Assembly: GCA_002333205.1 (NCBI GenBank)
Contig: DDAD01000162.1
Location: 6,146 to 13,078 of the forward strand
Length of the DNA: 6,933 nt
Direction of reading: 5' to 3'
Source of the DNA: Pedobacter sp. UBA2067
GTDB lineage: Bacteria > Bacteroidota > Bacteroidia > Sphingobacteriales > Sphingobacteriaceae
A model generated the notes under the pieces. The model had not been told where the DNA came from, searched no databases, and was given only the letters and a program-made list of their open reading frames with translations. Positions 1 to 6,172 of the stretch are shown in pieces (position 1 is the stretch's first letter; every line of letters starts with the position of its first letter). The translations under genes and the position numbers were made by a program.

Positions 1-770
1 GTTACCCCTTTTTCAGATTGCTGGCAGATGTGTAGTATTTCCGAAGCCAAACCATCAGAAACATCAATCATCGAAGTTGGAACAATCTCCATCTGTGCGA
101 GTAAATCAACGATGTCTCTTCTACCTTCCGGTTTCAGCTGACGCTCAATTATATAGTCCTTGCCTTCCAGATCAGGCTGGATGTTCGGATTCTCCAAAAA
201 GATCAGCTTTTCACGCTCCAGGATCTGAAGACCAACGTAAGCACCGCCCAGATCACCAGAAACGCAAACCAAATCACCCTCACCAGCGCCGTTACGGTAG
301 CAAACATCCTTTTTATCGGCATAACCAATGCTGGTTACACTAATTACCAGGCCCTGTTTGCTGGTTGAAGTATCACCGCCAACCAGGTCAATGTTAAATT
401 TATTGCAGGCAAGCTCAATCCCCTTGTAAATCTCCTCTACAGCTTCCAGCGGAAATTTGCTCGATAAGCCGATGGAAACCGTGATCTGGGTTGCGATACC
501 ATTCATTGCATAAATGTCGCTTAGATTCACTTGTACGGCTTTATAGCCCAAATGCATCAAGGGCACATAAGCGAGATCAAAATGGATCCCTTCAAGCAGC
601 AGATCTGTCGAAATCAGCACTTCCTTTCCATCAAAATTCAACACTGCAGCATCATCACCAATACCTTTGGTGCTGCTTTCATGACGAATCTTAAAAGTAT
701 CGGTAAGGTGTTTGATCAAACCAAACTCCCCCAAAAGTGCAATATCTGTACGTTCCTTATTTTCAAACAT
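1..770 (-). CDS. thiL: Thiamine-monophosphate kinase ThiL (partial, C-terminus beyond left edge)
   Basis: ThiL phosphorylates thiamine monophosphate to thiamine pyrophosphate with ATP, the last step of cofactor synthesis, in the cytoplasm. I translated the minus strand by hand: 256 codons are open from ATG at 770 to the window edge, against a usual length of roughly 320-350, so about three quarters is present. Family motifs appear in order: GIGDDAAV at residues 36-43, STDLLLEGIHF 54-64, VNLSDIYAMNG 81-91, GGDTS 131-135, the NGAGEGD segment 160-166, SGDLGGA 171-177 and MIDVSDGL 234-241. These Asp-rich motifs bind Mg-ATP in the AIR synthase/ThiL/SelD fold. The start is fixed by an in-frame TAA four codons upstream (780-782). 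The leader before the ATG is A-rich with no good Shine-Dalgarno sequence. The gene lies downstream of nadA on the same strand, 128 bp away, with no obvious terminator between, so read-through from nadA is possible. I saw no TPP riboswitch in front of it. Confidence 0.95.
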   Translation of the reverse strand, partial: MFENKERTDIALLGEFGLIKHLTDTFKIRHESSTKGIGDDAAVLNFDGKEVLISTDLLLEGIHFDLAYVPLMHLGYKAVQVNLSDIYAMNGIATQITVSIGLSSKFPLEAVEEIYKGIELACNKFNIDLVGGDTSTSKQGLVISVTSIGYADKKDVCYRNGAGEGDLVCVSGDLGGAYVGLQILEREKLIFLENPNIQPDLEGKDYIIERQLKPEGRRDIVDLLAQMEIVPTSMIDVSDGLASEILHICQQSEKGV

Positions 771-792
771 AATTTTTCTTTATCGGCTCTCC

Positions 793-857
793 AGCCTTTT
801 AATTTTTTAAACAACCAATAACCTGTACCAAAAAGCCGTTTTAATTTTTTATAAACA
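793..857. repeat. Imperfect direct repeat in the nadA-thiL spacer
   Basis: Within the 128-bp spacer between the nadA stop and the thiL start, two near-identical units lie about 42 bp apart on the plus strand. Unit 1 (793-814) is AGCC then TTTTAATTTTTT then AAACA. Unit 2 (834-857) is AGCC, an extra G, the same 12-base TTTTAATTTTTT, then ATAAACA. A 4-bp GC hairpin (GGCT at 785-788 with AGCC at 793-796) overlaps unit 1; read in the thiL direction its loop is GGAG, about 20 bases before the ATG. The low-complexity T-tracts make chance or slippage a reasonable explanation. No function is assigned. Confidence 0.5.
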
Positions 858-898
858 GCCGCATTAATATTCCCTTAACAGGCAATAAAAAGTACAGT

Positions 899-1891
899 TT
901 ACAAACCTAAACTTGCAGAAATCTCAAGCATTCTTTCAATTGGTTTTCTCGCCGCAACAATTGTTTCCATTGGTACAGTTACTTCAGGTGTTTCATTCTT
1001 TAAACACAGGTATAATTTTTCTAAAGTATTGCGCTTCATATATGGGCAATCATTACAAGCACAGTTGTTATTTGGTGGTGCTGGAATAAACGTTTTATCC
1101 GGACAAGCTTTTTCCATTTGATGAATAATTCCGCTCTCCGTTGCAACGATAAATTCTTTCGCATCACTGTTGATTGCGTACTTCAATAATCCCGTTGTCG
1201 AACCAATATAATCTGCCATTTGTAGTACCGCTTCCTCACACTCCGGATGCGCAATAAACTTCGCTGCAGGGTGACGTTCTTTCAAGCGTGTTATTTTCTC
1301 TCTGGAGAAGATTTCATGTACCATACATGCACCATTCCAAAGTACCATTTCACGACCAGTTTTTTTCGAAACCCATGCACCTAAATTCTTATCCGGACCG
1401 AAGATAATTTTTGTGTCTTTCGGTAAGCTTTCAACGATCTGAACAGCGTTCGTAGAAGTACAAACAATATCGCTTAATGCCTTCAATTCTGCACTGCAGT
1501 TTACGTAGGTAATCACGACATGATCCGGGTACTTCTCCTTGAACTTTTTAAACAAGTGTGGCGGACAGCTATCGGCCAATGAACAGCCAGCTTTCACATC
1601 GGGTAACAACACCCTTTTTCCGGGTGACAGGATTTTGGCAGTTTCTGCCATAAAATGTACACCTGCAAAAACAATGATGTCAGCTTCCGTTTTGGCAGCT
1701 TCCTGGGATAATGCTAAACTGTCGCCAATGTAGTCGGCGATGTCCTGGATATCCGGCTCCTGGTAGTAGTGCGCTAAGATGATCGCGTTTTTCTCTTTCT
1801 TTAGTTTTTCGATTTCATCGAACAGATCTAAAGTCGGATCAATCTTTTCGTCTGCAAAACCTTTAATATTTATTTCCTCTAAGGTATCCAT
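899..1891 (-). CDS. nadA: Quinolinate synthase NadA
   Basis: NadA condenses iminoaspartate (from NadB) with dihydroxyacetone phosphate to form quinolinate, the second step of de novo NAD synthesis. It is cytoplasmic and carries an oxygen-sensitive [4Fe-4S] cluster. Residue numbers here count from a TTG at 1897; the ATG I prefer is residue 3, giving 330 residues, normal for the family. Motifs seen: LAHYYQEPDIQDIADYIGDS 41-60, FAGVHFMAETAKIL 77-90, AGCSLADSCP 103-112, NGACMVHE 188-195, HPEC 217-220, GSTTGL 232-237 and the C-terminal cysteine cluster C279, C281, C284 before PYM. By motif context C105, C191 and C284 correspond to the three cluster ligands known from E. coli (C113, C200, C297). 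The gene is transcribed divergently from nadB. TTG at 1897 followed by AAA and ATG at 1891 are both possible starts; ATG is preferred because neither has a distinguishing ribosome-binding site. Confidence 0.98.
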   Translation of the reverse strand: MDTLEEINIKGFADEKIDPTLDLFDEIEKLKKEKNAIILAHYYQEPDIQDIADYIGDSLALSQEAAKTEADIIVFAGVHFMAETAKILSPGKRVLLPDVKAGCSLADSCPPHLFKKFKEKYPDHVVITYVNCSAELKALSDIVCTSTNAVQIVESLPKDTKIIFGPDKNLGAWVSKKTGREMVLWNGACMVHEIFSREKITRLKERHPAAKFIAHPECEEAVLQMADYIGSTTGLLKYAINSDAKEFIVATESGIIHQMEKACPDKTFIPAPPNNNCACNDCPYMKRNTLEKLYLCLKNETPEVTVPMETIVAARKPIERMLEISASLGL

Positions 1892-2005
1892 TTTCAACAG
1901 TTCAATAAATTATAATTATTTAATATAAATAGATTTCTATTGTTTATTAGTGTGTTAGTAATGTTTATAAGCTTTTTAAAATTCTTTCGATTATTTGAGT
2001 TATTA

Positions 2006-2013
2006 CAAAGTTA
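2006..2013 (-). promoter_or_regulatory. Candidate Bacteroidota -7 element for nadA
   Basis: Read on the minus strand this is TAACTTTG, an exact match to the TAnnTTTG -7 consensus of the primary sigma factor in Bacteroidota. It would leave a leader of roughly 105 bases before the nadA ATG at 1891. No TTTG -33 element is found at the expected 19-21 base spacing. In a spacer this A/T-rich, an exact -7 match on one strand or the other is not improbable by chance, so the call is tentative. The TTAACAAT copy at 2014-2021 directly abuts its upstream side. Confidence 0.3.
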
Positions 2014-2167
2014 TTAACAATTTATATAGCTTTTTATTTAATCTTCAGGCTGAGTTATAGTGATATAAAAAACAAGTGTTAAACTTATCAATATCTGAAT
2101 GTGTATTATTTTTAGGTTGAAAAAACGTTAATAACCCTGGCAAAGTTGCGCATAAATACTTTATAAA

Positions 2168-2200
2168 ATTGTGTCAAATTGCCATTTTAGCTTAGCTTTA
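2168..2200 (+). promoter_or_regulatory. Candidate Bacteroidota promoter for nadB
   Basis: ATTG at 2168-2171 (three of four to the -33 TTTG box) is followed 21 bases later by TAGCTTTA at 2193-2200, which matches five of the six fixed positions of the TAnnTTTG -7 consensus. The spacing fits the Bacteroidota promoter pattern. Transcription would begin near 2206-2210, giving a leader of about 80 bases in which the 2241-2269 dyad cluster would lie. The match is imperfect and unsupported by transcript data. Confidence 0.3.
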
Positions 2201-2240
2201 AACAATCAAGAATAGTTGTTCTTTTTATTTATACAAATAA

Positions 2241-2269
2241 TTAACAATGTTATCAACGTTGTTAACAAT
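2241..2269. promoter_or_regulatory. Dyad cluster upstream of nadB, candidate operator
   Basis: Three perfect short dyads are packed into 29 bases ending 20 bases before the nadB start: TAACA-A-TGTTA (2242-2252), CAACGTTG (2254-2261) and TTGTTAACAA (2259-2268). TTAACAAT occurs twice (2241-2248 and 2262-2269), 21 bases apart, about two helical turns, as expected for a protein binding one face of the helix. A nine-of-ten match to TTGTTAACAA, TTATTAACAA, lies at 2011-2020 beside the candidate nadA -7 box. This could be an operator for an NAD-responsive regulator. The regulator is unknown and no such gene is in the window. Confidence 0.4.
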
Positions 2270-2289
2270 AGCCCGAATTACCATAAAGA

Positions 2290-3876
2290 ATGAGAAAAGT
2301 AGATTTTTTAGTCATCGGATCAGGAATTGCGGGTTTGAGCTTCGCCTTGAAAGCTGCCCAACATGGAAAAGTACTGATCATTACCAAATCAAATGAAGAT
2401 GAATCCAACACGAAATATGCCCAGGGAGGCGTGGCAGTCGTTGTAAATGAGGATGATTCGTTTGAAAAACACATTAAAGACACCTTAATTGCGGGCGATG
2501 GCTTATGTGATCCCGAAATTGTGAAAATCGTTGTATCTGAGGGTCCTCAACGCATTCAGGAGATTATCGACTATGGTACCGAGTTCGACCGTGATCATCA
2601 GGGTTTATATGATCTGGCGAAGGAAGGCGGTCATTCCGAACATCGGGTACTACATTATAAAGATGTAACAGGTTACGAAATCGAGCGTGTACTCTTAAAA
2701 CAAATTCACGAGAATAACAACATCGAAATATTAACACATTACTTCTGTTTGGAGTTAATAACTCAACATCACCTCGGTGAATTTGTGGACAAGAGCACAA
2801 AAGTTATTAACTGTTTTGGTGTATATGCCTTTAATACAGAGCGTAACGATGTGGAAAAGATCTTAGCAAGTGTAACAGTCATGGCCTCGGGCGGCGCTGG
2901 CCATATTTATTCAAGTACAACAAATCCTGTGATTGCAACGGGCGATGGAATGGCAATGGTGTACCGCGCTAAGGGAAAATTGCGGAATATGGAGTTCATC
3001 CAGTTCCATCCAACGGCACTTTACCACCCCGGAGAGTACCCTGCTTTTCTAATTTCGGAGGCTGTTCGAGGCTTCGGTGGCGTGCTGCGGAGGAAGAATG
3101 GAGAGGAGTTTATGTATGAATATGACGCTCGCGGATCCCTTGCTTCACGTGATATTGTAGCCCGCGCCATTGATGCGGAGATGAAAAAATCCGGTGAAGA
3201 GTTCGTTTATCTCGACATCACCCATCGTTCAAAAGATGACATTCTGGCACACTTTCCGAACATCTATGCGAAGTGCCTTTCTATCGGAATAGACATGACC
3301 AAAGACTATATACCGGTTACACCTGCTGCACATTATATGTGTGGTGGTATATATGTAGATGCTTATGGTCGTTCTTCAATCAACAATTTATATGCTTGCG
3401 GGGAGACTTCATCTACCGGTTTACATGGTGCAAATCGCCTCGCTTCAAACAGCCTTTTGGAAGCGCCTGTGTTTGCGCATCGCATCTATTTAGACGCCAT
3501 ACAGCGGTACAAAGATAATGTCATTCCAGACAATATTCCGGAATGGAATGATGAGGGTGTTACGCAGTCAAACGAGGATATTTTAGTAACCCATAATCTT
3601 CGGGAAACACAAAAATTAATGAGTGATTATGTCGGGATTGTGCGTTCAGATTTTAGATTAGATCGTGCAATGCGCCGGTTGTTTTTACTCTATGAAGAGA
3701 CCGAAGAATTCTATAAAGCGAACAAAGTTTCGGTTAAACTTTGTGAATTAAGGAACGTCATTCAAGTTGCATTTTTAGTCATTAAATCTGCGAAAGCACG
3801 CAAAGAAAGTCGGGGTTTACATTACACCACAGACTATCCAAATCATGCCGGAACTATTCAAGATACCATCTTTTAA
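2290..3876 (+). CDS. nadB: L-aspartate oxidase NadB
   Basis: NadB is a cytoplasmic FAD enzyme that oxidises L-aspartate to iminoaspartate, the first step of de novo NAD synthesis; oxygen or fumarate reoxidises the flavin. At 528 residues it has normal length. The N-terminal dinucleotide-binding motif GSGIAGL (10-16) is followed by YAQGGVAV (43-50), KEGGHSEHRVLH (111-122), ASGGAG (199-204), FIQFHPTALYHP (236-247), ASRDIVARA (285-293), AAHYMCGGIYVD (346-357), GETSSTGLHGANRLASNSLL (371-390) and the C-terminal SRGLHYTTDYP (507-517). By motif context H240, R287, H348 and R383 match the E. coli active-site residues H244, R290, H351 and R386, so it should be active and a true aspartate oxidase rather than a succinate dehydrogenase or fumarate reductase flavoprotein. 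The ATG is fixed by an in-frame TAA at 2284-2286. It is divergent from nadA and leads the downstream hexapeptide-protein gene by 12 bp. Confidence 0.98.
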   Translation: MRKVDFLVIGSGIAGLSFALKAAQHGKVLIITKSNEDESNTKYAQGGVAVVVNEDDSFEKHIKDTLIAGDGLCDPEIVKIVVSEGPQRIQEIIDYGTEFDRDHQGLYDLAKEGGHSEHRVLHYKDVTGYEIERVLLKQIHENNNIEILTHYFCLELITQHHLGEFVDKSTKVINCFGVYAFNTERNDVEKILASVTVMASGGAGHIYSSTTNPVIATGDGMAMVYRAKGKLRNMEFIQFHPTALYHPGEYPAFLISEAVRGFGGVLRRKNGEEFMYEYDARGSLASRDIVARAIDAEMKKSGEEFVYLDITHRSKDDILAHFPNIYAKCLSIGIDMTKDYIPVTPAAHYMCGGIYVDAYGRSSINNLYACGETSSTGLHGANRLASNSLLEAPVFAHRIYLDAIQRYKDNVIPDNIPEWNDEGVTQSNEDILVTHNLRETQKLMSDYVGIVRSDFRLDRAMRRLFLLYEETEEFYKANKVSVKLCELRNVIQVAFLVIKSAKARKESRGLHYTTDYPNHAGTIQDTIF

Positions 3877-3888
3877 AAGACCATATTT

Positions 3889-4398
3889 ATGCCAGTAATT
3901 TTAGCTGTAGAAGACAAGAATCCCATCTGGGGTAACAACTGTTATATTGCCCAAAATGCAACCATTGTTGGAGATGTAACCATGGGTGATAACTGTTCTG
4001 TTTGGTTCAATGCAGTGATCCGTGGCGATGTAAATTCCATCACCATTGGACATGATACCAATATCCAGGATAGCGCCGTTATTCATGCCACTTATCAAAA
4101 GGCAGCAACGGTAATTGGGAATAGGGTGTCTGTTGGTCACAACGCCATTGTTCATGGCTGTACGCTCGAGGATAACATCCTCATTGGAATGGGTGCTATT
4201 GTGATGGATAACGCCGTTGTAGAGCCTTATTGCATCATTGCTGCGGGTGCAGTAGTCCTGGAGAATACACGTTGTGAGAGCGGCTTCTTATATGCTGGAA
4301 TGCCTGCTAAAAAAATAAAGCCCATTACAGAGATGCAACGGGCCTTATTGGATAAATTACCTGATAACTATATTATGTACTCGGACTGGTTCCGTTAA
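3889..4398 (+). CDS. Gamma carbonic anhydrase family hexapeptide-repeat protein
   Basis: This 169-residue protein is a left-handed beta-helix of the gamma carbonic anhydrase/YrdA/PaaY family: repeated hexapeptide turns such as IVGDVT, ITIGHD, VIGNRV, LIGMGA and IAAGAV fill residues 20-125, followed by a C-terminal helical tail. The zinc ligands are present as H66 (VIHA), H84 (VGHN) and H89 (VHG); the H84-H89 spacing of five equals H117-H122 in archaeal Cam. R45 and D47 (IRGD) and Q60 match other Cam active-site residues. The acidic loop with the Cam proton-shuttle glutamates is missing, as in the CamH subclass. The likely form is a metal-binding cytoplasmic trimer; whether it hydrates CO2 or acts on acyl groups cannot be told from sequence. 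It starts 12 bp after nadB, so the two are probably one transcript. Its 3' end overlaps the convergent lipoprotein gene by 26 bp. Confidence 0.9.
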   Translation: MPVILAVEDKNPIWGNNCYIAQNATIVGDVTMGDNCSVWFNAVIRGDVNSITIGHDTNIQDSAVIHATYQKAATVIGNRVSVGHNAIVHGCTLEDNILIGMGAIVMDNAVVEPYCIIAAGAVVLENTRCESGFLYAGMPAKKIKPITEMQRALLDKLPDNYIMYSDWFR

Positions 4399-6025
4399 CG
4401 GGCTCTTTCGGAATCGTCACAGTTGCCTTTCTATCCCAATTGGCGCGGATAGAAAGCTCCTGCGGCTCATTGTAGATCTGCTCAGGCAATTGTTTTGTAC
4501 TTACCCTGCCTGTATCCCATTTGCCATTGTTATTATTGTCGTACACCACGCGTAAGAAGTATTTACCTGCCCGGTAATTAGCGAAATTAAGCGTGGTGTC
4601 CCGACGAATCACATATTCCGATATCGTCTCCTTTCTTTCATTGGTAACCTGCACAACGTAGCTCTTGTTCGCTTCCGGCACTTTAATGCTGAGGCCAAGA
4701 CTACCGTAATCATCAGCGCTGGCCAGCTCAAATGCTTTCGTAAACTCCTTGTTTTTCGAGTCGAACATGCCTGTAATTGCCCCTGGATTGAACTTCATCT
4801 CGTATTCTGTGCCTTTATCCCAGGGGAATTGAACAAAGTAGCTCAGGAAGTCTGCAGAGTCCTTCAGGAGCTGGAAATTGGTCACAGCCACCGAGTCCTC
4901 CAATAGTTGAATTTTACTTCTGTCTATCGCGATCACCGGGGTAGGGAAGGTGAGGCGCAGCCTGGTGTTGGGGTTCAGCTGCCCGCTTTCCAGGTTGTCT
5001 GCCGGCATCAGTGCTCTCGTATAAGTATCCTTTTTGCCCCTGGTTAGCTTTACGGTTTGCAGTAATTTACCTGCTTCCATTACGGAAACTTTGGTTGAAT
5101 CAAAGCTTAAGTCATTCAACCATACCCGTACCGAATCGTTGGTCTTACTGAACTGAATTTGCTTTGCAGCATCGAGATTTGCTGGTTCGCTCACCACTAC
5201 AGATGGCTGTCGAAGCTTCTGATTCCAGGTAATCAGGATGGTTCCATCAGGTGCAATCTTGCGGTCTATGATCCGGAAATCCTGTGGATCTTCTTTGAAA
5301 ACCTTAATCTTGAGATCGCTCACATTGGCTTTTAACACGATGGAATCTGGCAGAAATCCGATTTCATCCGATGCCTGTTGGTAGACTTTATCACTGGTTT
5401 TTTCTCGAAGTGCATATACTTTATAAGTATTCTCACGTAGGTTGTTCAGCTGGAACCTGCCCGAACTGTCCGTCGTAGCATAGATTGAAGGCTTGGTTTT
5501 TCCGATAATGGTATCCCGGTCTATCGGCACAATGAAGGCAAGTGCATCTAAGATTGGCTCGCCGGTAAGTGCATCCAAAACCTGACCGCTGATGGATAAA
5601 GAATCCAGTTTTGGCCCGGTCGCAAAAACGTACGTGAAATTTTTAAGCACATTATTCTCATTGATGTCCGCGATGGACTTTCCGAAATTCAGCGTGTAGG
5701 TTGTGTTTTTTTCTAAGGTATCCTGAAAACTGATTTCAAGCGCACGCTTCTTAATTTTCAATTGTGGCAGACGCTCCATGTCTGGCGATACACTGAATTC
5801 GCGGAATTGATCATTCAACTTGAAATATTCGTCAAACTGGATGGTAATTGTTTTCGCATTGAAATTCGTGGTCAGATTTTCGGGGACCATTCTTAAAACC
5901 TTAGGTGCGATGCTGTCGCGGGGCCCACCTTGTATGGTTTTTTGGCTTGCACAGCCTCCAACCAGGAAAATTTGGTAAAAACCATATATAAAAATCAAGA
6001 GGAACTGCCAGGTTTTAAATTTCAT
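4373..6025 (-). CDS. Ig-like domain (Big_5-type) lipoprotein, function unknown
   Basis: This 550-residue exported protein belongs to a conserved, uncharacterised Bacteroidota lipoprotein family. Residues 1-24 form a lipoprotein signal peptide (MKFKTW, then a hydrophobic stretch), with a lipobox ending LVGGC and lipidated C25. Residues after the cysteine (ASQKTIQGG) lack the acidic export signal seen on surface lipoproteins of this phylum, suggesting a periplasm-facing anchor. Residues about 38-137 look like a bacterial Ig-like (Big_5) domain (IAPKVLRMVPEN, ITIQFDEYF, YTLNFG, NFTYVFATG). Residues about 144-207 resemble a carboxypeptidase-regulatory beta sandwich (ISGQVLDALTGEPI, TDSSGRFQLNNL). 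The C-terminal part contains YDNNNNGKWDTG (495-506), an Asp/Asn-rich loop that may bind calcium. Ten D-S/T-hydrophobic tripeptides occur after the signal. The ATG at 6025 is preferred because it places the signal peptide exactly at the N-terminus. It has its own transcription unit, since a terminator separates it from mnmG; I see no clear promoter in the 80 bp before it. Confidence 0.82.
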   Translation of the reverse strand: MKFKTWQFLLIFIYGFYQIFLVGGCASQKTIQGGPRDSIAPKVLRMVPENLTTNFNAKTITIQFDEYFKLNDQFREFSVSPDMERLPQLKIKKRALEISFQDTLEKNTTYTLNFGKSIADINENNVLKNFTYVFATGPKLDSLSISGQVLDALTGEPILDALAFIVPIDRDTIIGKTKPSIYATTDSSGRFQLNNLRENTYKVYALREKTSDKVYQQASDEIGFLPDSIVLKANVSDLKIKVFKEDPQDFRIIDRKIAPDGTILITWNQKLRQPSVVVSEPANLDAAKQIQFSKTNDSVRVWLNDLSFDSTKVSVMEAGKLLQTVKLTRGKKDTYTRALMPADNLESGQLNPNTRLRLTFPTPVIAIDRSKIQLLEDSVAVTNFQLLKDSADFLSYFVQFPWDKGTEYEMKFNPGAITGMFDSKNKEFTKAFELASADDYGSLGLSIKVPEANKSYVVQVTNERKETISEYVIRRDTTLNFANYRAGKYFLRVVYDNNNNGKWDTGRVSTKQLPEQIYNEPQELSIRANWDRKATVTIPKEPVNGTSPST

Positions 6026-6105
6026 TGTTTTTAGCGGTTTTAAGACGTTTTTAGTAGCTGGAATGTAATCTGTTTAAAAATTTTAGAAAGTAGCTTAAAT
6101 CGAAT

Positions 6106-6164
6106 AAAAAACGGTTGATTTTCAAACACTACAAAGTAATATGTAAGCTATTGAAAATCAACCG
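6106..6164 (-). terminator. Rho-independent terminator of mnmG
   Basis: A perfect 14-bp inverted repeat (CGGTTGATTTTCAA at 6112-6125 and TTGAAAATCAACCG at 6151-6164) begins 8 bases beyond the mnmG stop codon. On the minus strand the second arm is followed directly by six T's (6111-6106) and then ATT, the classic intrinsic-terminator layout. On the plus strand the flank is only weakly T-rich, so it acts mainly in the mnmG direction. The 25-base loop is longer than usual. Confidence 0.85.
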
Positions 6165-6172
6165 ATTGTGTT

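Larger units (their letters stand above)
1892..2289. other. A/T-rich divergent intergenic region between nadA and nadB
   Basis: This is the only gene-free stretch above 300 bases. By hand count, 84 of 360 bases in 1921-2280 are G or C (about 23%), far below the flanking genes. It must hold the promoters of both nadA (leftward) and nadB (rightward). It contains three exact copies of TTAACAAT (2014-2021, 2241-2248, 2262-2269), several short dyads near the nadB start, and a TGGCAA/TTGCCA inverted pair (2138-2143 and 2179-2184) with a 35-base loop. I see no convincing small gene, tRNA or known riboswitch here. Confidence 0.8.

Noticed and set aside
785..808. Plus-strand hairpin plus T-tract resembling a terminator
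   Set aside because: The stem is only 4 bp and no plus-strand gene leads into it; it is better explained by the T-rich direct repeat.
77..821. Short plus-strand open frames (77-343, 491-694, 531-821)
   Set aside because: They lie opposite thiL, whose minus-strand frame has every family motif; their translations are low-complexity and unlike known proteins.
771..898. TPP riboswitch in front of thiL
   Set aside because: The spacer is short and A/T-rich, and I see no conserved THI-box core such as CTGAGA on the thiL strand.
2138..2184. TGGCAA/TTGCCA inverted pair as an RNA switch or terminator in the nadA-nadB spacer
   Set aside because: The stem is six pairs with a 35-base loop, no T-tract follows, and it resembles no known NAD riboswitch class I can recall.
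2262..2800. Minus-strand open frames over the start of nadB (2262-2483, 2564-2800)
   Set aside because: Shadows of nadB in other frames, without recognisable protein features.
3273..3518. Plus-strand open frame inside nadB
   Set aside because: An out-of-frame reading of the strongly conserved catalytic region of nadB.
3901..4155. 84-codon minus-strand open frame opposite the hexapeptide gene
   Set aside because: It is antisense to the repetitive hexapeptide codons, which suppress stops on the other strand; no start context or recognisable domain.
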